Assembly (NCBI RefSeq): GCF_001680005.1
Contig: NC_033567.1
Span: 3,286,001 to 3,350,000 of the forward strand
Direction: 5' to 3'
Length of the DNA stretch: 64,000 nucleotides
Source of the DNA: Plasmodium coatneyi
Lineage: Eukaryota > Apicomplexa > Aconoidasida > Haemosporida > Plasmodiidae
How positions within the stretch are numbered: position 1 is the stretch's first letter; every line of letters starts with the position of its first letter. Below the pieces are notes generated by a model, which worked only from the letters and a program-made list of their open reading frames with translations, did no database searches and was not told the origin of the DNA. Positions 32,271 through 45,086 of the stretch are shown one piece after another. Made by a program: the position numbers and the translations under genes.

Positions 32271-35200
32271 TCACTTACAAAACGAGGGAACGGTATCGAG
32301 GGAAGAACTTACACTTCCAATATGAACAATCTGGTGAGCACCAGAACACAGACTTTCAAAAGAATGCTTCATATGCCTAAGTGCCGACTTCGCCCCCCCC
32401 GTTGTGCATTTTAAAAACACATAATAAATAACAAGCGGCACATTAACAATGGCAATAGTGACAGCGGTGTATGCACAAAAGGAAAAATCCAATTTGAAAA
32501 AAAATACCAAACGAAAATGATATAGTGAGCTTAACAACATTTTGTGGGCAATTAAAAATAAAATGAATAGGGCTACAAACGGGAGGAAATAAGAATTCCT
32601 TTTTGCGGTAGGAAGGAAAAGCAGACTGTGCAACAGGTGCGTGATGAATAAGGGAGGAAAAACGTACATTTCGTTATGCATGCCGGGGAGGTAGGGGTGA
32701 TCTGGTCCAGTGGGGTTGCTTCCTAGCGGATTAGCACAGTTGGGGAGACCACCCCACCCGTAGTGCGCGCAATAACCCCGCATGAACAGGACAAAGGCCT
32801 GATACAGTGCCACCCACATGACAGCATAAAGCCATTTTAGGGAAAACAACCTTCGTTGTAAATTTCGCGTGTGCACTGCATTTCTCTGTAACAGGTGGTA
32901 GTTGGCCCCATTGGAGTACCCTACCAACGCATCATCATTCCTCGACGTGGAAATCATCACAAACGTGATGATGAACAAAAAGGCGAAAAAGGTGACCAGG
33001 GAAATGTTGGACAAGATGGATAACCAGCTAGCGAAAAAGTAAGAAAAAAAAAATTGTAGAAATAGCAATGTAAATCCTCTATAATAGCTAGCTACAAGCA
33101 AGGAATGAACATTCTGGCTAATTCTGTAACCATATAAAAAAAATATACACCCAAGGTCTTCAAATGATTGCACCTCGATATCTGCGTAGAGGTTGCTCAC
33201 ATTAGTGTCGCTATGCCTGTTCACACGGATGGCTATATCTGATTCATTAAACATGTTTATGTCCTTAGCATGGTTTCCTACTGAGCATAAAATGCCACCC
33301 TTATGTTTTGCATTTGCTGCACTGCGCAGACATCTGGCTATCTTCCCCTTTTGGATGGAGTTGCAGTCGTAGAAGAGGGCGCACCGAGATTGAGTTAGCG
33401 ATTTTATGAATTCCTTTTTCCCGTGTTTTAAGTAGTAGTCAATTATGTCTCCTTTGATGATATACACACGGTTATGCGGGGGGGGAACTTTACTAAATTT
33501 CCTTTGTGTATCGTTCCTTCGGTCGAGGTGTTGTTCGTTTTGCACGTCAGTTGGGCTTTTCTTATCGAACTGGATATTCCTCCCTTTGCATTCCCCGTTA
33601 GGCTTCCCTTTTTTCTCAGCCCCCCTAAAGGGGTAGCTAAACTGGTACAGCATTTCGCTCAGTGCATTTGTTAAGGCTCCATCCCCCTGTAGTGAATTCA
33701 TTTTAGTTGCCCTTTTGGGTAAGACTTTTCCAACATTGGGGTGGAAAAAAACAGTGTTGGTGTCTCCACACGTCTGTAGGGTATGCTCCAATTCGGCTTC
33801 AAAGCAATTTACCGTTTCGTTGTTGTCTACCCTGCTTCTGTCCACACCACCGTTGACCCATCCGTTGGAAGGGCTTGTTTCGTGGATCACATCATATTTA
33901 GGCAGAACCAATTTGTGTGAACTTCTGTTCTTCTGCTTCATATAGTCGTCGTGATGGCATCCGCCATGGTCCTCACTGCAGATGTTGCACACGGGTAACG
34001 TCCCCCTTCGAAGGGTTATATTCCCATTAGGAGGTGGTGCCCCCAAGTGGAAAGCACAATTGGTGTAGATACCCGATAAGGAATTACTCTGCAACGTATT
34101 GAATGTCCCCATTTTGTTCCGCACCAACCGTGTGAGCCTTCTCCTACTCAGGTGACAAACATAATTCCTTTGTCTAAGCAGCTGTAAAGACGTAGAGGTA
34201 GCTATAACACTGTCCTTCTTCTCTCCAGAGAGAATCCACGTTTTTATTTTCGCTCTTTTGAACAGATCCAGACACTTTTTTGCACCTTCGTGGATACCTT
34301 CCTTCAGCGTCGCAATGGCTAACACAATTACATTGTTAGCGAACACATTTTTAAAAAAAAGTTTCTTCTCCTCTTCGTTGCTAACCTTTTTGTATTGATC
34401 TAACTCGTTCTGTGTAACTTCTCTGTACGCAAAAACAACTACGCGAAAGCCTTTCGCAGAAGCTGGCCTTAAAATCGACCTCAGTTTCTTTTTTCCCCTT
34501 TCACAAGACATCATCTTAGCAATCTTTTCGCCAGGCCCCTTAACCAGATTAAATATTTTTTCATTGTACGAGATGAGGGTGCATATAACTTGGTCGTTAC
34601 AGTCTAGGGATAGTCCTTCTAGGATTTCAAAGTTGTATGTTTTCACCTTTTTCTTTTTCCCCTTTTGGTCCCCACTGCCTGGGCGGCAACGACCATGTCG
34701 ACCATTTTTCGCGGCGCGCCTTTTCCCACAGGGGACGCTTAATCCACCTCTGCTACCGTTATTACTACTACTTCTTGAACGTTCCTCCCACTCGTTCTTA
34801 CACACGCGGAATCGCTCACACTTCACCTCGCCCCTGTCTACCTTTTCCGCCACGTTGGACAATTTAAAAATGCCGCCATTTTGTAGTGAGTTTTTAAAAT
34901 GCCAGCATTTTTGCCTGACCTGTTCATAATTTTTTTTTTTTCTTTTTTCTTTCCTCCTCTCAGAAGAGCGTTCATTCGAATTATTGTGCACATTTTTCTC
35001 CTTCCCCTTGGTCTTTCTATTTTTTTTCACACCGTGTGTTTTGTTTTCCCCTTTTTCGTTCTGTCTAATCGTGGGAGTTAAAATTCCAACGGCAATTTTG
35101 GAAGCATCCTTTTTAAAAATGTCCATTCCGCAAGACTTCACGAAGTCTATGAGGACATTTTCCTCCAGGCGTGGGGAGTAAATGGAATCCCACGTTGAAT

Positions 35201-37934
35201 GTAGCGTGCGTTCTTTTTCATTTTTTTTTAAAACCCCTCTTCCGCTAACCATTGTTACATTACAAAATAGCATGCACAGAAGGGTTAAAAACATTTTGTT
35301 CGATTTGTCAGCTGTGTAATTTAAGATATCACTGAAGATTGTTTTGTACAGCTTGTCCGTTTTGTCTCCTTTGTTTCCGCTTAGCAGTGGGAGGCTGTTC
35401 CGGTCTATGCTTTTCAAAAGTGCGCAGTTTTTCTGGGACCCCTTTGCAGATGGTGCACACAAGTAGGAGTTGAAGTCGACAATGTTTAGGAGTGCTTGCA
35501 GGAGGCATCTCCAGTAGGGAAGGTTACCCTTGTGGCCACCACTACGACGAGCACTACGACCGTCATTGTGGCTATTACCCCCACTCTTGTCTTCCAACTC
35601 GCCAAGCAGAAAGTGCACCCCTCGTAACTTCAATCCCACTCCACCGACCACTTCATCCTTGTCACACAGAAGGAAAGACGTGCTGCTAATCCGATCAGCG
35701 ATGTCAAAGTTAAGCAGAGAGAAATGTGGAATGGCTTTTCGCTTCCGTAACGTATGGAACGAAATTCTGCTGATTAAGAAAACGTACATGTTATTGACGT
35801 AGGGTGTGTATGGAACTAGCAGGAGGAAGTACCTGACAAAATTTATCAAGGCGCCTGTTCCAAGTGGACCTCCTCCTTGTAAGCACAAATAGACACATAC
35901 TATTAATATGAGAAATAGCCACATCTGCAATGGTCTGCACTGCGCTTTACAATCCCCATCTGATATATTTTTTTTCCTACTCACTATAATGCTTGTTTTT
36001 TTATCTGCCCCTGCGTAGACGACAAGACCATATACTTTCCCCCGCACTATCTTGCTACCACACCAGATGACATTTTCTGTTCCAATTTGCTCCTTGTAGT
36101 TTTCTTCCTTCTCATCACGTACGATGGGTGATGAATTTTTGGAGTCGAACTTACTGATGTAGCTTTCGAAATGGGTGTCCTGTGTTTTGCTTGGTCGGTT
36201 CGCGAAGTCGGTGCTGGAGATGTAGTCAATATGGGCAGCCTTGCCTGGTGGCGGACTTGTGAAGACACCCCCGACAGATGGATCCCCAAAAGGAACTGAC
36301 GACCTCCGTATCAGAAAATCCACACATTTGTACGTCTTCTCAATATAGGTGTCTTCAATAACATAATTAAAAACTTCGCTCCCATGATGAAAATTCTCAT
36401 TGGCATTTTTGAAAAATGTGTTTTGCAAACATACCAAGTCGCTGTACATATGCTTAACAAAGGAGTGATAATTAGTAAGAATAAATAAGCCGTTCATTTT
36501 ATCCAACCGTTTATGCGGTTTTTCAAGCATCACTTTTATTTTTAACCTGAACAGGTCATAAATGTTTGGTAAGTAAGACGTAAGCAGAATGCTCTTCCTT
36601 ATTTGAAGGTCCGTCTTTCCGTCCAGGTTTTTTGAACACACGCACACGTCATCGTGGCTGCACTTTAGGAGAACCAAATCTGCGGGGCTTTCGTCGTTTT
36701 CTTCTAGGTAGAGTACGTCACCCACCTTCGGGGGGGAGTAACCAAAAGGAAAAAGGAATAAGCGTGTTACGCGGGTGAACGTCTCACTGGGAAGGTGAAG
36801 CTCCCACGCGAATAATAAAGGAGGGACATGTACGGGAGGGAAATCCCGATCTCATTTTGGCGCGTTTCCCCCTCCTCTGGGAGTGCACCTCTAACTGAGA
36901 CCTACCTTGACCTCAGCGCAAGGGACATCCACCAACCCAACAGGAGTAACCCGCCTGCACGTCTTAGCGTTAACCTTCCGCTCAGTGGCAATCCGCTGAG
37001 CTATCGTGTGAAGATCTTTCAATGCAGAAAAGAAGAAGAGGACGAAAAAACTAAGAGCAAAATATGTATAATTATTTGTCCTAAAACGATATGTCTGTTG
37101 AAGCAAAAAGGATATAAAAAAAACGAAAAAGTAAAATGTTCCAAGACGGTTAATGATCACGCGAAGTATTAACTGATGTCTGTTCTTGTAGTTCATACAA
37201 ATATACTCTCCGTTGTTGTTACTCCTTAAAGGGTTCCCATTCGGGATGTAGTACACCTTCACACATTCATTTTCGTAATTCCTTATTTTGCAAAAATTAC
37301 TCGGCTCCTTCATTTCGTTTCTATGATAATGATGGTGTGTGACGCTGCTGTCTCGGACCATAATTTTTTTTATCAATGAATCATCACTGATGTAGAGATT
37401 ATTTTCTGCATTGAAAGCCTTTAAATTGTTAACCTTGTGGATAAACAATTTTTTTATTTTTTCTATTTCTTTACTCTCCTTATAATTTACGCGCCCATTG
37501 TGCACATAATATAACATGTTCGTTAAATAATTTTTGCATATTTGTATCATGTGTTTGTTGGACAGGTTGTCCGTTATCGGGTCAAGGAGAACGCATCGGT
37601 CTAGCTTATGCAGGGTGGCTTGATTTTGTTCTTCCACCTCTTCCAGACATGTTATTTTTGTCTTATTCCTTCCATTTTGAAACGGCACGAAGAATTTCAA
37701 ATTCTCCCATATGTAGAAAAATCCACTCCATTTTAACAACCTCCCTATAGTTGTCCTTATCTTGTTCCGGAGAAATGACCACACGGGGGAAAGAAACACC
37801 GTCACGATGATGTTACCATTATTTTCGCTTATGTATTCATCGTCATTATAATATAGTATGGACACTGTCTTATTCTTTTTGTATTTTCCTACATTCCAGA
37901 ATTTTGTCCTTACAATATGGAAAAAACTTTTCAA
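32271..37934 (-). CDS. P4-type (aminophospholipid-flippase-like) ATPase with degenerate catalytic motifs
   Basis: Two clear exons: 36906 to about 37934, and 32271-36725, joined EVK|VGDVLYLEEN in phase 0, for at least 1,827 residues. Features in order: N-terminal NIIVTVFLSPVWSFL, two transmembrane segments, ALKDL.....RIATERKVN, actuator strand VGDVLYLEENDESPADLVLL, and NLDGKTDLQ. Then come the phosphorylation-loop equivalent CDKDEVVGG, long Lys/Asn-rich inserts, LVKGPGEKI, LSGEKKDS, GNHAKDINMFNESDIAI, and six C-terminal membrane segments. The fold is clearly a P4 flippase, but DKTGTLT, TGD and GDGxND are all altered. No ATG is in frame at the 5' end. A candidate leader exon, MVVRLVNFFE at 38069-38124, would need a weak acceptor. 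The 3' end meets a gtaagt donor at TTTT|gtaagt, so a further exon is likely. It appears orthologous to the ATPase next to eIF4A in P. falciparum (ATP11, from memory). Confidence 0.82.
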
Positions 37935-38124
37935 CTGGTTTAGGAATTTTTTTTTCTTTTTTTTTTTTTCTTCTTCCCTTCTCTTTGCATATTCATTGTT
38001 ATGCCTTTTATGTTAAGATGCATTTCGTTTGTGTGAGATGTGGAGACATGGGTGTTCCCCTCGAATACCGTTTGGGTCGCCCACGAGCAAGCAGCTCAAA
38101 AAAATTGACCAATCGGACAACCAT

Positions 38125-39446
38125 GAACGAGGGGCTCGCAGGATAAAGGAGGTAAAAAGGGAAAAAATGTAATTCTCTCGCACGAGAAAACTAAATAAGG
38201 GTGAACCCCTCCGAATAACGCCGCAAATCAACACATAGGCAAGCGCAAACCCCGTGGACGAAAAAAAGACAAAAAAAGAAAAAAAAAAAAAAAAACGTCA
38301 AGTTTATATGCGCAGTAGTCACGCATATGAGCCGTTCCCTACCCTTCCGCTTTGCAATCACACAGGTGCGAAAAAAATGTGATTCTCCCATTTTTCCAAA
38401 CGTACGAATTAGAAGTATTTCCGTTTTGTAGGTAGACTAATCAGTTGTTGAGCACACGGTGCATTTGGTTCCTTTTTATTATCTTATGTTATCCGTTCGC
38501 TTCCCCCAAAGGGGCATTATTTTATTTTTTATTTTTTTCATTATTATTATTTTTTTTTTACCTGAACAGGTCATACTTTTTAAACAATGTGCAATTGGCT
38601 AGATGGAAAAATTAAGCGGAAAAAAGGTCGAAGCAGCTTGGGGGGTGTATCCCCCTTTCGCCCAGACGCACACACGAACAGTTCAGTGGCATGTGTGATT
38701 AAATGCCCAACTTCCAGGGCACGCAAATGGGGGCTAACTCACATTTACCTACACACAGTTGGTAACCTCTACCCATACATGTGACAGGCGGCAAATAATT
38801 TCGCGCCAATTAAATTGAATAAAATGTGCAGTGGAAATATCAATGCAAATATATCCATACGGCTAAAAGGAGAAGGGACGTGGAAAATTCCCTTTCATAA
38901 TGTGTTGGAAAAGTCCTCTGAATGAACTTCCACTAAACGATGTCGCCATCCTCTTTGCAACTCATCCAGTCTGTTGCCTCGTTAAGGTAACAATTTTTTT
39001 TTTTTTCCATTTTTTCCTCATAGGAGGTGCTCATTTATACTGTTTGGATTGTCACACATGTGCGCATGCGAGATATACTTAACGGGAAACCGCTTTGGAG
39101 GGTTCACCGAGGGGAATTCGTGCGAGCATGTACCACGCCTTCTCTCATCAGTGGTACATTTTTCCAGTGGGCCCCCTCACTTAACATGTTCCGCGTCATT
39201 TCCTCAGGAGATCCAAAACGGAACAACATAAACGAGCGCTTAAGTGGGTACCCCACGAGGTGCAGTGATAGTTGTGTACTTTGTATGCAATTTTAAAAGG
39301 CTTACGCGATTGCGGCGGTTAAAATGATGCAGAATTTATACACATGCGCGTATCCGTATTCGTATGTATCAAGTAGGTTTAATCATCTTGTACGCGCGCA
39401 TTTGGATTAACTGGTCTGGAGTAATTTCCCACGTTTGCAATTTTGT

Positions 39447-39477
<31 letters not shown>

Positions 39478-40253
39478 AAACGTATTTACTTCTTAAGGCA
39501 GAAAATAAATGAATTTTAAAAAAAACAAACGATCGGATTTTTTGCCATGCTCGTGGCAACATAATTAAGAGCCAAAAAGAGGGCACAAGATTTACACAAA
39601 AATTAAACAAACAAAAATGTAAAATGGGAAAAATAAATTTACTCAGAATGGCCTATTTGACAGAAAAAAAAAATTGGTACACTATAGTATGAACAAATCC
39701 GTGTGACGTGCCTCAATTTAAGTGGCCAATTTCCGACTTACCATTCTTTCGTAAAGGCGTTTTGTTTTGTTTTATTTTATTTTTTTTTTTTTTTGGCCAT
39801 GATAAGGAATCCCAAAGGGGGGGAGAGTTGGAGTATCCAATTGTTATGTGTGCACAAAAGGACACGTACATTATGTACATATACACATGAGTCAAGCGGA
39901 AATGCGAAAATTTTCCCTGTTTTTTGCGCCAAAGGGACTAAATGCGTGTTTTGACATGTTTTCTCTCGCTACGTAAAGACGATTAAAAAAGGGAAGGTGC
40001 GGCAGAAAGGAATAGCAAAAACTGGGCAAAAACCATACGCAGCGGATTAGCAGAAGCTCGACACGCCTGGTGAATCGTCCCCAAGGGTTAGCAGTCCAAA
40101 CGAGCAGTGAATAACCCTCACGTGTAGCAATTCGATCAAACGTGGGGCAATCCTTACGAACAGCGAGAATTCCCCTACGAGCTGCTACCTGTGAGACGCT
40201 TGGCCAAAGGCCTCAATTGACCTTCCGATCAGTCAACAGAAGTATAGCGGAAA
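38125..40253. other. Intergenic, ATPase to Derlin
   Basis: Upstream regions of the ATPase-like gene (minus) and the Derlin gene (plus). It holds A tracts at 38278-38295 and 39447-39480 and T tracts near 38995-39006 and 39780-39794. Open stretches at 38900-38986 and 39024-39296 on the plus strand are in a shared phase and have protein-like composition, but I could not build a sound gene from them. Confidence 0.4.
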
Positions 40254-41848
40254 ATGGTTCAGTTGGGTGAGCTTCTCGGCACAATTCCGCTAATAACTCG
40301 CTTATACCTTATCCTCTCCTCCATTTTGATGGTCCTATGTTCCCTGGACGTAATATCTCCCTTGAGCTTATACCTAAATTGGAACTTAGTCTTGACTGAG
40401 CATCAGGTAGTGATGAAAAAAGGGGGCACTAAACATTACACCTGAGTAGTTTAGAAACGAACTTGTGTTCGTTTTTTCCCCTTATACCTGATTTATTCTT
40501 ACCGTCTGTGTGTCCTCCTCACATGTGACACTGGTTGAGTTACTTCTCCATGTGCAAAACATGCATTACGTAATATACATGCAAAGGGGCAAAATACATT
40601 TCACCCCCTGACCTTTCCAATACAGTACTGGAGACTCATCACCTGCTTCTTGTACTTCGGGTCCTTCGGGCTTCATTTTTTTTGGGATGCCTACGTTCTG
40701 TAATTACAGCAACATGAGAGAGGAAACGCGAAAATGCCCCACCAGGGGTAGTACATATAAACCTATTCGCGTTCACACATGTAGATATGTCTGCTTCCAC
40801 CACTAACACACACACACTGACATTTACCCATAGTGAACACGATGAGCAAATTAAGATAACTTTAAAATTAACGCCTTTTTCGTAACCACTGTTCCATGAG
40901 CAAAACGATATGCACTTTCTTTCCCTACAGAATATACTACTGCAGCTCACTGGAAGATGTTACCTTTAGGAATAACTCGGCCGACTTCCTCTGGATGATT
41001 ATTGTGTCATGCATGATGTTGCTGGTATGTGCATGCGGCGTACGAAAGTGTTGCGGTTAAACGTGGGCCGCTCAGCGTAGGATTATCTCTTTAGAGAGAT
41101 GCACACGTTGTGGGAAGATGAACAATATTAAGGAGGACCCCTCAGGGGATAAGAAGCAAATGATTTTTTTTTTTTCCTCATTTTTCCCCCCTTTTTTTCT
41201 TCCCCCACTGCAGGCCGTTTCGTACATTTTCGGAGGGGTGTACTTTTACAGCAGCTGCATAATAAATGTGATCACCTATGTGTGGAGCAAGAACAATTCT
41301 TCGGCGCGCCTGACCATTTTTTTTTTCACCATAAAGGCGTCCTACCTTCCGTGGTACGTCCCATCGCAGGAGCGTGTAGACATAGCAACGATGTATCGTG
41401 GCAACAAGAAAATAGCATTATAACGAAAGCAACATGACAGACCTCATACCTCCGTCCCCCCTTTTTTTTCCCCCCACAGGGTGCTAACCTTGCTCTCCCT
41501 AATTGTCGACTACAACTCGAATGATAACTTTTTTGGTATTCTAGTGGGACATATCTACTTCTTCTTCACGAACGTATTCCCCCTCATGCCCGTCGCCAAG
41601 AACACGCAAATTTTTAAAACCCCCCAAATTTTGTAAGCAAAGAAATAAAAATTAAAAGGAAAATTAAAAAATGGGCACAGATAGCCACAGTCTTAGCTTA
41701 GCACTTTTACCTTGCCGGTCATAATTTTTTTATTCTGGCTAGCTATTTTGTGATAATATTGTGACAATTTTGTGACAATTTTGACATTTTTTTTTTTTTT
41801 TTTTTTTTTTTACCGTTCAGGAAATGGCTGCTCAAGCAGGAGCAGTAA
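40254..41848 (+). CDS. Derlin (DER1-like ERAD membrane protein)
   Basis: Six exons: 40254-40406, 40626-40699, 40931-41024, 41214-41353, 41480-41632 and 41821-41848, with phases that close exactly to 213 residues. The start, LGELLGTIPLITRLYLILSS, and the early SPLSLYLNWN match the Derlin N-terminus. The rhomboid-like core includes YWRLITCFLYFG (exon 2), YYCSSLEDVTF..NSADFLWM (exon 3) and GILVGHIYFFFTNVFP (exon 5), with the C-terminal KTPQIL. Derlins are catalytically inactive rhomboid-superfamily proteins that retrotranslocate misfolded proteins from the ER with Hrd1/Ufd1/CDC48. No bipartite apicoplast leader is present, so this is probably an ER Derlin and not the symbiont-derived sDer1. The six small exons make it easy to miss in gene prediction. 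Confidence 0.9.
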
Positions 41849-42860
41849 ACACGTGTGATTCTCCCAATTGCAGAAATTACACAACGTGGTGTTTGTTTTT
41901 AAAATTAAAATTATGGGGGACCTCGCTTCGTCGTTTTATGCAGACATCGATTCGCTTCTCCACAGAATGATGATGCTTGTATAATTAAAGTAGTTTGTTT
42001 TTATGTAAATTTTTTAAGTGATGTGCGTGCATGCGTGTTACGTGTTACGTGTGTGCTCCTGCCGGGAGGGGCTTATGTCTTTGGCCACATGCCAGCACGC
42101 ACCAGCCTCCATTCAGTGGTGAAGATAAAGATTGATGAAGCAACTGCGTAACACTGAAACGGTGTTACAACGAAGAGGTGCTACGCCGAAGCGGTGTGCT
42201 GCTTGTCCCAACCCCTTTTTTTCTTTTTTTTTTTGTTAATCCTGTAATTTTAAACTTTTTTTTTTAGCAAAATTCAATTAAAAAAGTTAGTTTAATGGAT
42301 CATTTATAAATACAAATTTTACACATGAACTGATTAATAATAACTATTATTTAAAAGATGATTCACTTTTCGTTAAAATAAGGAATGTAAAAACTAAAAA
42401 AAAAAAAAACGTACTTAAATGAGGAAAAACAAATAAACAAAAGAACAAGCCATGCATATTTGCGCGTCCATGTGTTTGTCAAGCTGGTCATTTTAATTTC
42501 TCCATTTTTTATAGTGCATGGTGTGCACGCTTTTGGGATTTCTTTTTTTTTTTTTTTTTTTTAATGTGAAAAAATGGTGAGTACATTACGATAACGAATG
42601 GGCAACACTCATTTGTGTGTTTTGGACAGACCGCTTGCCGTGCCGTTACTGGGTAGAATCTTCCTAATATTTATGTCTAACGTGCGACACGCTGTGAAAA
42701 TACAAAAAAACAGAAACAAAGAAAAACGCGCAACGGAAAATCAGCACAGCATTATTTTTTTTTTCCCCTCTCTAGCTTGCTTAACACATATGTTCACCAC
42801 TTTACCCATTCGTTGCCTCCGCCTTTTCCTTCAAATTGAGCAGAAAGCATCCCCCCGATA
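41849..42860. other. Convergent intergenic region, Derlin / CCCH gene
   Basis: 3' regions of the Derlin gene (plus) and CCCH gene (minus). It has T tracts near 42542-42562 and AT-rich DNA around 42240-42420. The plus frame 42598-42969 runs into the CCCH coding region and is a shadow. Confidence 0.5.
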
Positions 42861-45086
42861 TTATTCAGAAAGAAAGGAAAAGAAAGACATGAATGGCTGC
42901 TGCGACAAAATTTTATCTGCGTTTTCTTTCGTTTCTCCAAAGTTGAAATTGCCTTTGCTTAAGTTGTAATAGTCCAAAAAATGGGGGTCGTCTTTGGCGT
43001 TTTCGCCATCGTTATTGGCGTTGTCCCCTTCTCCGTTCGTGCTAGCCATTTCGTTGTTACTTATGTTGGGCATTCCGCTTATCTCGTTGGCTACATCATT
43101 CATGGTGCTTAACTGATGGGTTAAAATTTTCCTCTTCACGTTAAACAGATCCATGTCCTTTTTACCAATGGGGTAATTCTCTGCCTGTTGGTCCTGATAT
43201 AGGTGCATCATCATGTAGGTATCCCCCACAACGTCTGCGGTGTTTGCATCCGGCAAGTTTTCCCTTTTGCTCTCTAAGTGGAGTTTCATTTTGCTCAATA
43301 ATGCGTCCTTCGTAGTGGCAACTTGAATCGTATCGTTCATGTTTTCCTCCTTCATCGTTGGTGTAATTTCTCCGTTTTTCTGCTCCGCCTGTTTATTTGC
43401 ACTCGTTTCTTCCTTGCTAAACGGTTCCCCCATAAACGTGTTGGTTTCTAACGTGGCAGCGGAGTCCTTCACCTCTTCCGTCCCTATGTCCGTAATCTTA
43501 GACATATCAAAAGAGAACTGTTTGTTCCTGTTGCAAATGTCGCTCTTCATCCTATCGGTGGTTCTCTTCAATTTTAATATTCTGTTAAATTCCACAACGC
43601 GAACAATTTCGTAAGTAATTTTGGCAATGTTATCCCACTGTTCTGGGGAGAAGACTAAATTGCCTTTCATGATTCGCTCATATAGATTTTTGAGACACCT
43701 GATTATTTCTAGCAGGTTGACTTCGCTGGTGTTTTGCTCCTCCTCCGCGTGGTGTACGCTGCAGCCTGGTTTATGGTGGACGCTTCCATCGTCATTCCGT
43801 TCGTTGCTCGCACTGCTACAGTTGCAGTTGCAGTGGTAGTTGTAGTGAGCCTTGGTGTCACCAATCTCGTCGTCACCCCCGTTCGGGAGCAGCGTGTTCA
43901 TGAGGTAATTGTCCAGGTCGTCCTCATCATCCTCCACCACGTCATCACTTGTAACGTCATGTTCGTTGAAGTTTATTTCGTGAGCAGCGGTACTACAGCT
44001 AGAATAATTCTGCTTCATTTTTAGCATATTAAAATGCTTGTTCCAGTTATTGTTGGGGTGAAGTCCATCGGTGACTTGGGTCGACATGCTAGACTTCACC
44101 GATGAGCGATTCTCTCCTTTGTCCATATTACCCCCCACGAATTCGCTATAATGAGTGCACGACAAACTATTTGGAGAGGACTTCCCCATGTTGATGCTCC
44201 CCCCGTGAGTCTGAACGCCCAGCATGTGGTTGTCAAAATTGGTGAAGGAACTAATGGGGTAACTCAATCCCCCCTTGGAGAAGGCAGAAAAATGGTCCAT
44301 GGCATTTTCCTCACTAAATATGATTCTGCTTTTTTTTAAATCTTCCTCCGAGGAGTTGTTCCCAAAATTTTGGCTAAACGAGAGGGTGAGTTTTTTCCCA
44401 GGGTTACTCTTGTATGCATCTGTGTTGTTATGAGGAAGAGAATCAATGGAGGAGTACGGAGTTGGCATCATACAGTTGTTCATTTTGGAAAAGGGTGCAC
44501 TGTCAAAAAATTTCAGATGGTCCGTCAACTTCATATCATTGCGCTTTTTAGATGAAAGAACATTTTTCACGTATCTGTCTCCACCACTTATGTTTCCATT
44601 TGTCTTAGTCGTTATGTCAATTTTATCCACAATGATTACGTTGGGGATACTGGGGATGCTAATTCCGTTGGTGAAGGGCAGTTTATATGTTCCTGGAATT
44701 CTAGTCTCTGCCAAACCGTGAATAAATGGACAATAGTACGTGTTGCAGGATCCTTTTTTATAATCTTCACACCGCTTCGTTTTATAATACAAAGGATGGT
44801 ACAAAATTTCTTCCGCTGAGTGAGCGAAGGGGCATTCTCCACCTCGAAGACAGAGACTGTTGATCGAACCGTCGGCCTTGGTCTCCACATCTGGACACAT
44901 GACTGTTATGTATCGAATGAAGGATGAATCACTCAAATAGAATGGGCAGCGTCTGTTCCAAAATTCGTTGTGGCTGTACTGGCATCTGTCTATTCCAAAG
45001 TTGCATCCTCCGTTTAGTAGCCTCTTGCACTGCTTCGTCCTGAAACGACTCAGGTCCTCCTCGCTCAGAAGCGTGGCATACACCAT
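42861..45086 (-). CDS. CCCH-type zinc-finger protein
   Basis: Single exon, 741 residues. The N-terminal 135 residues carry tandem CCCH fingers: CKRLLNGGCNFGIDRCQYSH (near 20-39), a second unit ending CPFAHS (near 90), and CEDYKKGSCNTYYCPFIH (near 106-123). The linker SAEEILYHPLYYKTKRC resembles the arginine-rich tandem finger (RR-TZF)/Unkempt-type arrangement. The rest is Asn/Ser/Asp-rich low complexity with no domain I can name, containing an acidic D/E patch near 385. Such proteins bind RNA and control mRNA stability or translation, so that role is inferred here. The ATG is placed directly before the first finger. The upstream region is unusually long (5.8 kb). Confidence 0.82.
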   Translation of the reverse strand: MVYATLLSEEDLSRFRTKQCKRLLNGGCNFGIDRCQYSHNEFWNRRCPFYLSDSSFIRYITVMCPDVETKADGSINSLCLRGGECPFAHSAEEILYHPLYYKTKRCEDYKKGSCNTYYCPFIHGLAETRIPGTYKLPFTNGISIPSIPNVIIVDKIDITTKTNGNISGGDRYVKNVLSSKKRNDMKLTDHLKFFDSAPFSKMNNCMMPTPYSSIDSLPHNNTDAYKSNPGKKLTLSFSQNFGNNSSEEDLKKSRIIFSEENAMDHFSAFSKGGLSYPISSFTNFDNHMLGVQTHGGSINMGKSSPNSLSCTHYSEFVGGNMDKGENRSSVKSSMSTQVTDGLHPNNNWNKHFNMLKMKQNYSSCSTAAHEINFNEHDVTSDDVVEDDEDDLDNYLMNTLLPNGGDDEIGDTKAHYNYHCNCNCSSASNERNDDGSVHHKPGCSVHHAEEEQNTSEVNLLEIIRCLKNLYERIMKGNLVFSPEQWDNIAKITYEIVRVVEFNRILKLKRTTDRMKSDICNRNKQFSFDMSKITDIGTEEVKDSAATLETNTFMGEPFSKEETSANKQAEQKNGEITPTMKEENMNDTIQVATTKDALLSKMKLHLESKRENLPDANTADVVGDTYMMMHLYQDQQAENYPIGKKDMDLFNVKRKILTHQLSTMNDVANEISGMPNISNNEMASTNGEGDNANNDGENAKDDPHFLDYYNLSKGNFNFGETKENADKILSQQPFMSFFSFLSE

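Noticed and set aside
38900..39296. Two in-phase plus stretches (starting MCWKSPLNELPLND, then EVLIYTVWIVTHV) that look like a spliced gene
   Set aside because: The intron between them would be only about 37 bp, and the alternative acceptor gives no recognisable protein.
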